A stretch of 11,044 bases of DNA from CAZTTG01 sp964615935 (lineage in GTDB: Bacteria > Planctomycetota > UBA1135 > GCA-002686595): positions 1 through 11,044 of the forward strand of contig CAZTTG010000142.1 of the NCBI GenBank assembly GCA_964615935.1. The letters run 5' to 3'. Every line of letters begins with the position of its first letter. Positions within the stretch are counted from its first letter, which is position 1. Positions 5,740 through 11,044 of the stretch are shown one piece after another. Below the pieces are notes generated by a model, which saw only the letters and a program-made list of their open reading frames with translations, was not told where the DNA came from and ran no database searches. The translations under genes were made by a program, and so were the position numbers.

Positions 5740-8337
5740 CTAATCTCCCACCAGCCCCTCGCGTCGCGCCAGCTCGAGGCACAGCTCGCGCAGGCGCTCG
5801 GGGGAGAGCCAGTGGAGCTGGTGGATCAGGCGGTGCTCGGGATCGATCTCGGGCCAGGCCTCGGGCTCGCGCTCGATCCGATCGTCGAGCCGCGCGAGGA
5901 GATCCTCCATGAGGCGCCGATAGCCCCCCGCGTGGGCGGTCAGCCCGCTGCCGCCCTCGGCCGAGCGCATCACCTCGACCAGGGGAACCCGGGGATCGGA
6001 GACCTCGCACAGGGTCACCAACTGGGCGCGGTACTCGAGCCGCTCGGTGATGGCCGCGCTGGAGAGGCCGCTGCCCAGGGCGAGGCGGATGACCTTGCCC
6101 AGGTGCTCGGACAGGGGCAGGAAGCGCGCGCGGTCGCACAGGTGACCCTCCTCGTGGATGGCGGTCATCTCCACCAGCTCGTCGAAGGGGATCAGCTCGC
6201 CCGCGCGCGCGCCGCTGGCGCGCTCCTCGAGGCGGTCGCACAGGACCGCCAGGCGCAGCCGCTCGGCCGCTCCCAGGAGGGCTCCCGCGCCGCGGCGCTC
6301 GCGTCGGCGGTCGGCCGTCCGGCGGCCCTCCAGGCGCAGACCCCGCGACTGCAGGGCCCGGCGCAGGCGAGGCCGGTCGTCCTCGCCCCCGAAGCGGCGC
6401 TCCAGGGCGAGCCAGCCGGCGAGCTCCTGGCGGATGATCTCCAGGTCGATCCAGTAGCCCTCGTGCAGGGCGGCCCCCGAGAGGCGGGCCCCCCGGCGGC
6501 CGGCCCGGCTGTCGAGATCGGTCCCCTCGCACCAGGCCACGGTGCCGCTCCACTCGACGCCCAGGTGCGCGCCGCCGCGCTCCTCGACCAGGACCCGACG
6601 GAGGATCGTCCCGTCCGGACCGCCGCCCCCCAGGACCTTGCCGAACAGCCCGAAGCGCCCCAGGCGATCGAAGGCGGCGGCCAGGCCCGGCACGGGATCG
6701 CTGGCCCGGCCCAGGCCCTCCCGCTGGTCGGCCTCCGAGAAGCGCGGACCGGGGTGGACCAGGGCGCCCAGGAAGCCGTAGCTCAGGAGGGGCGAGGCCT
6801 CGACGTCGGCCGAGAGCCGCCCGAGCTCGCCCTCGCCGTCGAGCACCTGGCTGCAGCGCGCGATCAGCGGGTCCAGGGCGGCCAGCAGGCCGCGCAGGTC
6901 CCGGATCCGCGGCGCGGCGGTCTCGCCCCGGGCGCGCGCGCGCCGCGCCGCGCCGGCCGCGCCCCGGCGGGACCCGAGGGCGGCCGAGGGATCCTCCCCC
7001 CGGTCGATCCGGATCATCAGGCGGGCCATCCCGCGCAGGAGGTCCTGGCCGGCGAGGGCCCGGCGCTCCAGCTCGAGGGCGCGCTCGAGGTCGGCCTCGG
7101 CCAGGGTGGAGGCCACCGCCCGCGCCTCCTCGAACCAGCCGGCGTCCAGCAGGGCCCCGCCCAGGTCGAGGAGCTCCGGGCCGCAGATCGCGCCCGTGGG
7201 CGCCGAAGCCTGCGCCGCCCGGACCCGCTCGCCCAGGGCGCGCGCGGCGCCGACCACCTCGCGCAGGCCCGGGTCGCGCGGCAGGCGCTGCTCGTCGAGC
7301 ACGCGGCCGGGAAGGCCCTCCATCCACTCCTCAACCCCGAGCTGGAACTGTCCCGCGGCGAAGCGCGCCGCGCGCAGGTGCATCCCCCCCCCGGGCAGGG
7401 CGCCGACGGCCTCCCGGCCGCGCGTGAGCAGGGCGAGGGCCAGGGGAGTCGGTCGGTGGGCCAGCAGGAGCACGGCCCGCCGGAAGTCCCGCGTGGCCCC
7501 GGGCCGGGCCGCCAGGGCGAGCTGGAGCTCGAGCGCCCCCGGGTCGTCCGGGGGTCGCAGGAGCTGCAGGCGATCGGCGAGCTGCTGGATCTCGGAGGGC
7601 AGGAGGTCGGCCCCGCGCAGGAGCTCCAGGCCGCGCTCGTAGCCCCGGCGGGCCTCGGGTCCGTGCAGGAGGTCCAGCTCGATGAGGGCCGCCTGCACGC
7701 TGAGCAGGATCCGGTCGGGCTCGACGACCTCCTCCTCCTCCAGCCGGTCCAGCAGGATCTCGAGCGCCCGGCGCGGCCGGCCGGCGGCCCGGTGATAGCT
7801 GGCCCGCATCGAGCTGAACCAGGAGCGCTCCCAAGTATCCCGCGCCCTCCGCAGCGCCTCGCGCTGGTGGGTCAGGGCCCGGCCGAGGTCGCCCCGCCGG
7901 CCCGAGAGCCAGGCCAGGCCGTGGTGCCCCCAGGAGAGCTCCGGCGCGACCTGGACGGCCCGCTCGAAGCGGCGGGCGCCCTCCAGCATCTCGAGCCGCC
8001 CCGCCAGGTACAGGGCCCCGGCGTCGTCGGGGTCGAGCTCGAGGGCGCGGCGGTGGGCGGCCAGCGCCTCGACCCCCAGCAGATCCTGTCCCATCAGGTC
8101 GTCCAGCAGGCGCCGCGGAGCCACCCAGTCGGGAGCCGCCAGCACGGCCCGCCGGGCCGCCTCCAGGGCTCGCTCCCGGGCCTGCGCCGAGCCCTGCCGC
8201 AGCCAGAGGCGCGCCTCCGAGAAGGCCTCCGAGGCCGGGTCGGGCACCGGCTCCGCGCGGGGGGCGCGGGTCGCGGCGCAGGCCCCGACCAGGGCCAGGA
8301 GCAGCGCCGCAGGGGCCGCGAGAAGGGACGGTCTCAT
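5740..8337 (-). CDS. Predicted lipoprotein with TPR-like repeats and C-terminal HExxH metallopeptidase-like motif
   Basis: I do not recognise the family. The 865-residue product begins with a lipoprotein-type signal: an Arg at residue 2, a hydrophobic Ala/Leu core and the lipobox LVGAC with Cys20. Residues about 55-260 contain TPR-like helices, for example AHRRALELDPDDAGALYLAG and the RRALEILLDRL helix. A long Ala/Arg/Leu-rich middle follows. Near the C-terminus AIHEEGHLCD places HEEGH at 728-732, and ERLEYRAQL offers Glu768 (or Glu765) as a third zinc ligand, a gluzincin-like layout. It is probably anchored in a membrane facing the periplasm. ATG 8337 was chosen because it begins the signal peptide and has GGAGGA 11 nt upstream (8349-8354). 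The frame stays open for about 2 kb further, but that stretch is antisense to two other genes. It is convergent with the DUF4276 remnant and divergent from the thioredoxin-like gene, 96 bp away. Peptidase activity is inferred from the motif only. Confidence 0.8.
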   Translation of the reverse strand: MRPSLLAAPAALLLALVGACAATRAPRAEPVPDPASEAFSEARLWLRQGSAQARERALEAARRAVLAAPDWVAPRRLLDDLMGQDLLGVEALAAHRRALELDPDDAGALYLAGRLEMLEGARRFERAVQVAPELSWGHHGLAWLSGRRGDLGRALTHQREALRRARDTWERSWFSSMRASYHRAAGRPRRALEILLDRLEEEEVVEPDRILLSVQAALIELDLLHGPEARRGYERGLELLRGADLLPSEIQQLADRLQLLRPPDDPGALELQLALAARPGATRDFRRAVLLLAHRPTPLALALLTRGREAVGALPGGGMHLRAARFAAGQFQLGVEEWMEGLPGRVLDEQRLPRDPGLREVVGAARALGERVRAAQASAPTGAICGPELLDLGGALLDAGWFEEARAVASTLAEADLERALELERRALAGQDLLRGMARLMIRIDRGEDPSAALGSRRGAAGAARRARARGETAAPRIRDLRGLLAALDPLIARCSQVLDGEGELGRLSADVEASPLLSYGFLGALVHPGPRFSEADQREGLGRASDPVPGLAAAFDRLGRFGLFGKVLGGGGPDGTILRRVLVEERGGAHLGVEWSGTVAWCEGTDLDSRAGRRGARLSGAALHEGYWIDLEIIRQELAGWLALERRFGGEDDRPRLRRALQSRGLRLEGRRTADRRRERRGAGALLGAAERLRLAVLCDRLEERASGARAGELIPFDELVEMTAIHEEGHLCDRARFLPLSEHLGKVIRLALGSGLSSAAITERLEYRAQLVTLCEVSDPRVPLVEVMRSAEGGSGLTAHAGGYRRLMEDLLARLDDRIEREPEAWPEIDPEHRLIHQLHWLSPERLRELCLELARREGLVGD

Positions 8338-8433
8338 GATCGGGAAGGTCCTCCGGAGCGCTCGCGGGCGGGCGGGCGAAGGAGCCCGCCGGAGCCCCTT
8401 GTCGACTCGGCCCGCCGCGTCCAGACTGGTTGC
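8338..8433. promoter_or_regulatory. Divergent intergenic region between lipoprotein and thioredoxin-like genes
   Basis: These 96 bp must hold the start signals of both genes. On the minus strand GGAGGA (8349-8354) is a plausible ribosome binding site 11 nt before ATG 8337. On the plus strand a weak promoter can be drawn: TTGTCG (8399-8404), 17 bp, CAGACT (8422-8427), placed 6 nt before ATG 8434. That would make the transcript leaderless. No Shine-Dalgarno sequence precedes ATG 8434. Confidence 0.35.
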
Positions 8434-9612
8434 ATGATCGCCTCGCTCGCCGCCCTCAGCATAGCCTTCGGCCCGATTCTGCAAGCATCCCTCCCGGCGC
8501 CCCCGCCACCGGGGTGCGCCGCCGGGAGCGCGGCTCGCTCCTCGGCACCCATCGGCACGGAGGCGGGCATCGCCCAAGGGCGGCGAGGGAAGAAGACCCC
8601 CCCGGGACCCGCGCTCCTCCTGCCCTTCGCCGGGGACCTCGACGCGGCCCGCAAGGAGGCCCACGCCCGCAACGTGCCCCTGCTGATCGTCGCCTGCCTC
8701 GAGGGCGAGCCGGAAAACGACACGCAGCGGGAGAACCTCTTCACCTCGGAGCGCCTGCGCCGGGCCTCGACCGGCTTCGTGCTGCTGGTCGGCAACGACG
8801 GCGAGCACTCGCGCCGGAAGTTCCGGGTGGGGACGGACGCGGAGGGCGAGCCGATCCGGCAGGAGCTGTGCAGCGCGTACCGCACGCCCACCTGCAAGAT
8901 GCACCAGGAGGCCATGGACGCGCTGTTCAACAGCTTCCACGAAGAGGGCCAGTTCGCCTGCCCCTACGTGCTGGTGTGCACGCCCGACCGCAAGCCCTAC
9001 GAGCGGCTGAGCGAGGACCCGGCCAACCCGATCGAGGACAGCATCATCCTGCGCTCGATCGGCAAGGCCGCCAAGCTCGCCGGCCCCGGTCTCAGCCAGG
9101 AGGAGCTGGCCGTCGTCCGCCTGCACTCCGATCGGGGCCGAATCCTCTACGAGGCCAGCGACTTCGTGGGCTCCTGGAGGAGCTGGACGCAGGTCCTCGA
9201 GGTCACCCAGGCCCCGCAGTACGCCAAGCCGGCCGCCGAGGGACAGCAGAAGGCCCTCGAGGGCATGCAGGGCGAGCGGGACGCCGCGGTCGAGGCCCTG
9301 GAGCAGGGCCGGGTGGTCGAGGGCTACGAGAAGCTGCTCGAGCTCCGCGAGTCCTACGAGGGCACGCCGCTCTCGAAGGACATCCCCCGGCTGATCAAGA
9401 AGTACGAGCGGGACAAGAGGACCAAGGAGGCCATCGAGCGCCACCTGCGCCTGAAGAAGACCCGGCAGATGTGGGACGAGGCCCAGGCGCTGATCAAGGA
9501 CGGCAAGCAGCGGCCGGCCGAGAGGATCATCCGGCTCCTGATCCGCAAGTATGCCGACACGCCGGTCGGGGCGCAGGCGAAGGAGCTGTACCCCTACCTG
9601 GTCGACGAGTAG
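8434..9612 (+). CDS. Exported thioredoxin-fold-like protein without a CxxC motif
   Basis: The 392-residue protein opens with a hydrophobic segment (MIASLAALSIAFGPILQASL), which looks like a signal peptide although it lacks a basic n-region. A Pro/Ala/Gly-rich linker runs to about residue 60. Residues about 64-190 look thioredoxin-like: FAGDLDAARKEAHARNVPLLIVACLEG resembles the helix and first core strand of thioredoxin-family proteins, and CPYVLVCTPDRKP (176-188) resembles the cis-Pro strand and hairpin. The usual CxxC after the first strand is replaced by an acidic EGEPEND stretch. Other cysteines (Cys146, Cys154, Cys176, Cys182) could still form disulfides. The C-terminal half (about 218-392) is charged and helical, TPR-like at about 283-325 and 341-375. 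ATG 8434 is the only start giving the hydrophobic N-terminus. Catalysis is doubtful; a binding or scaffold role is inferred. Confidence 0.75.
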   Translation: MIASLAALSIAFGPILQASLPAPPPPGCAAGSAARSSAPIGTEAGIAQGRRGKKTPPGPALLLPFAGDLDAARKEAHARNVPLLIVACLEGEPENDTQRENLFTSERLRRASTGFVLLVGNDGEHSRRKFRVGTDAEGEPIRQELCSAYRTPTCKMHQEAMDALFNSFHEEGQFACPYVLVCTPDRKPYERLSEDPANPIEDSIILRSIGKAAKLAGPGLSQEELAVVRLHSDRGRILYEASDFVGSWRSWTQVLEVTQAPQYAKPAAEGQQKALEGMQGERDAAVEALEQGRVVEGYEKLLELRESYEGTPLSKDIPRLIKKYERDKRTKEAIERHLRLKKTRQMWDEAQALIKDGKQRPAERIIRLLIRKYADTPVGAQAKELYPYLVDE

Positions 9613-9634
9613 GGCCGGGCGGGCCGGTGATCGC

Positions 9635-9656
9635 GCCGCGCGCTCCTGCGCGCGGC
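9635..9656. terminator. Very stable hairpin between convergent genes (possible bidirectional terminator)
   Basis: GCCGCGCGC (9635-9643) and GCGCGCGGC (9648-9656) form a perfect 9-bp G/C stem around the tetraloop TCCT, 22 nt after the thioredoxin-like stop. No T-run follows on either strand, so factor-independent termination is not assured. Confidence 0.45.
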
Positions 9657-9657
9657 T

Positions 9658-9688
9658 GCGCCACATGCTCGCTGCGCTCGCGTGGCGC
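9658..9688. terminator. Second hairpin between convergent genes
   Basis: GCGCCAC (9658-9664) pairs perfectly with GTGGCGC (9682-9688) around a 17-base loop, 7 nt before the stop-codon end of ribD. With the adjacent 9-bp hairpin it fills most of the 83-bp convergent spacer. It lacks a T-run on either strand. Confidence 0.4.
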
Positions 9689-9695
9689 GCCCGCC

Positions 9696-10850
9696 TCACT
9701 CCCCGACGAAGGCCTCCAGCACGCTGTCGGGCCCCAGCTCCCGGTCGATGCGCTCCTCCAGCTTCGAGCCGGTCAGCCAGTCCGCCATCGAGGGGCCGCG
9801 GCCCCCGTTCACGTCGCCCGAGTAGACCCGGACCTGATCGACGAAGCCCAGCTCGAAGGTGCGCGCCAGGAGGGTCGGACCGGTCTCCAGCAGGACGCGG
9901 CGGACGCCCTGCTCCCACAGCCAGGTCTGCACGTCCCACAGCCGCACGTGGTTCAGCTCGCTGGCGTGCAGGCCGTGGACCTGCGCGCCGGCCTCGATCA
10001 GGGCCCGGTGGCGGACCGCGTCGGAGCCCGCCAGGCACACGATGGAGAGCGGGCCGCCGGCCTCCCCGTCCTCGATCGGCTGCAGCAGCCGGGCGGTGGG
10101 CGGCGTGCGCAGGTAGGAGTCGAGGATGACGCGCGCGGGCGGGCGGTCCAGGTCTCCCGGCGGCCGCACGGTCAGGCGCGGGTCGTCCGCCAGCACGGTT
10201 CCCACGCCGGTGACCAGGCCGTCCACGCGAGAGCGCAGGACCTGGACCTCGGCCCGCGCTGCGGCGCCGCTGATCCAGCGGCCCTCGCCCACGTCCTCGG
10301 GCGGCTGGAGCTGACCGGTCCGGGTCTGGGCCCACTTGGCGACCAGCCAGGGGCGCGGGCGGCGCAGGCGGTCGGGCGCGAGCCAGCGCAGGAAGTGCGG
10401 GGCGACCTCCTCCAGGGGGGAGGCGCCCTCCAGGAGCTCCACCTCCAGCCCCGCCTGCTGGAGCACCTCCAGCCCGCGGCCCGAGTGCCGCGGATCGGGA
10501 TCCAGCGCGCCGACCGCCACGCGGCCCACGCCGGAGCTCAGGAGGGCCTCGGTGCAGGGCCCGGTCTTGCCGGTGCTCGAGCAGGGCTCCAGGGTGACGG
10601 CCAGGGTGTCCCAGTCGGTGCGGGGCACCCCGCTCGCGGCCGCCGCCTCCAGGGCGTCCACCTCGGCGTGGGGCCCGCCCCAGCGCTGGTGGTAGCCGCG
10701 GGCCACCACTCGCTCGCCCGAGAGCACCGCCGCCCCCACGCAGGGGTTGGGGGCCACCTCGAAGCGGTGGTCGCGCGCCTCCCGACCCAGCGCGGCCAGG
10801 AGCTCGCGCAGGGCGGCTTCGTTCAGGGCTTCCCGGGTGACGTTCGACAT
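9696..10850 (-). CDS. ribD: Bifunctional diaminohydroxyphosphoribosylaminopyrimidine deaminase / aminoribosyluracil-phosphate reductase (RibD)
   Basis: RibD performs two consecutive cytoplasmic steps of riboflavin synthesis: deamination of the pyrimidine ring, then NADPH-dependent reduction of the ribosyl side chain. The 384-residue product is near the usual ~370. The N-terminal deaminase is intact: APNPCVGAAV, then HAE with His61 and Glu63, and PCSSTGKTGPC with Cys90 and Cys99 as zinc ligands. The C-terminal reductase begins near residue 166; RWISG, LRSRVDGLVTGVGTVLADDP and LTVR match the family. Two conserved spots deviate: the usual SLDG/TLDG motif reads TRTG (176-179), and the GGP-type motif near the end reads ETGP (322-325). 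The start at 10850 is supported by GAGG 9 nt upstream; an earlier in-frame ATG at 10880 lacks this. No other rib genes are in the window. Deaminase function is confident, reductase activity less so. Confidence 0.92.
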   Translation of the reverse strand: MSNVTREALNEAALRELLAALGREARDHRFEVAPNPCVGAAVLSGERVVARGYHQRWGGPHAEVDALEAAAASGVPRTDWDTLAVTLEPCSSTGKTGPCTEALLSSGVGRVAVGALDPDPRHSGRGLEVLQQAGLEVELLEGASPLEEVAPHFLRWLAPDRLRRPRPWLVAKWAQTRTGQLQPPEDVGEGRWISGAAARAEVQVLRSRVDGLVTGVGTVLADDPRLTVRPPGDLDRPPARVILDSYLRTPPTARLLQPIEDGEAGGPLSIVCLAGSDAVRHRALIEAGAQVHGLHASELNHVRLWDVQTWLWEQGVRRVLLETGPTLLARTFELGFVDQVRVYSGDVNGGRGPSMADWLTGSKLEERIDRELGPDSVLEAFVGE

Positions 10851-10859
10851 GGAGGCCTG

Positions 10860-10863
10860 CCTC
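10860..10863 (-). promoter_or_regulatory. Ribosome binding site of ribD
   Basis: GAGG on the minus strand with 9 nt to ATG 10850. It favours this start over the in-frame ATG at 10880. Confidence 0.45.
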
Positions 10864-11007
10864 GACCTCGTCGGTTCCATCGGCGCGCGGGGCGTGCGAG
10901 GGAACTCGATTCCAGGTTACACGACCCCGGAGGTCCGGTTCGAGCGCCGGCGCGCGAATCCGCCCGCCCGCGGCCCCGGCGCGCTGCGGCTCAGACGCTA
11001 TGGAGGC

Positions 11008-11025
11008 CCAGCCCCTCCGGGCTGG
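11008..11025. other. Hairpin in the region upstream of ribD
   Basis: CCAGCCC (11008-11014) and GGGCTGG (11019-11025) form a perfect 7-bp stem with loop CTCC. It lies about 160 nt upstream of the ribD start at the window edge. On the plus strand it is followed by AAACG; on the minus strand no T-run follows. It might be the 3' end signal of a gene beyond the window or part of the ribD leader. The rest of 10851-11044 shows no coding sequence, no convincing promoter and no FMN riboswitch that I can recognise. Confidence 0.3.
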
Positions 11026-11044
11026 AAACGTGGATCGCTTGGCC

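Noticed and set aside
5812..8433. Upstream extension of the thioredoxin-like frame on the plus strand
   Set aside because: It is the antisense shadow of the lipoprotein gene. The hydrophobic N-terminus begins at ATG 8434.
8338..10335. Upstream extension of the lipoprotein frame by about 2 kb on the minus strand
   Set aside because: It is antisense to the thioredoxin-like gene and out of frame with ribD. The signal peptide and lipobox directly follow ATG 8337, giving a natural start there.
10851..11044. FMN riboswitch upstream of ribD
   Set aside because: I could not find the conserved FMN-aptamer segments on the minus strand; only a simple hairpin is visible.

Overview
The window is a very GC-rich bacterial chromosome segment (mostly well above 70% GC by eye, with G or C at nearly every third codon position). 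I read it as Planctomycetota-like, probably from a metagenome. The main reason is a protein with TPR repeats followed by two RNA polymerase alpha C-terminal-like domains, an architecture I associate with planctomycetes. Large exported TPR proteins of unknown function fit too. The lineage is inferred from gene content only.

Layout. Positions 1-98 are an almost pure G/C low-complexity edge ending in a 28-base C run. murA (UDP-GlcNAc enolpyruvyl transferase) runs leftward at 200-1489. A divergent intergenic region of about 330 bp carries a good sigma70-type promoter (TTGACG, 18 bp, TATCAT) facing right. It appears to drive the TPR/double alpha-CTD gene (1818-3257) and ruvA (3263-3856), which are 5 nt apart.

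A lower-GC module with foreign-looking codon usage follows at 3946-5736. It holds an AAA/ABC-type ATPase and, overlapping it by ATGA, a DUF4276-like (Toprim-like) gene. This pairing resembles ATPase-plus-Toprim phage-defence modules such as OLD/Gabija, PARIS and AbiL. The second gene is broken by an apparent 203-205 bp non-autonomous transposable element (MITE) with 14-15 bp perfect terminal inverted repeats and a direct target duplication. Deleting 208 bp in silico restores one intact 215-codon reading frame. This is the most notable feature of the window.

To the right, a large leftward gene (5740-8337) encodes a predicted lipoprotein with TPR-like repeats and a C-terminal HExxH metallopeptidase-like motif. 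A divergent rightward gene (8434-9612) encodes an exported thioredoxin-fold-like protein lacking CxxC. Two GC-rich hairpins separate it from the convergent ribD (9696-10850), a bifunctional riboflavin biosynthesis deaminase/reductase whose reductase half departs from the family at a conserved motif. The last ~190 bases hold the ribD upstream region and one hairpin.

murA, ruvA and ribD are housekeeping genes for peptidoglycan, recombination and riboflavin. The TPR/alpha-CTD protein is probably a transcription-associated adaptor. The ATPase/DUF4276 pair looks like an acquired, now probably inactivated, defence module. The two exported proteins have no assignable pathway.
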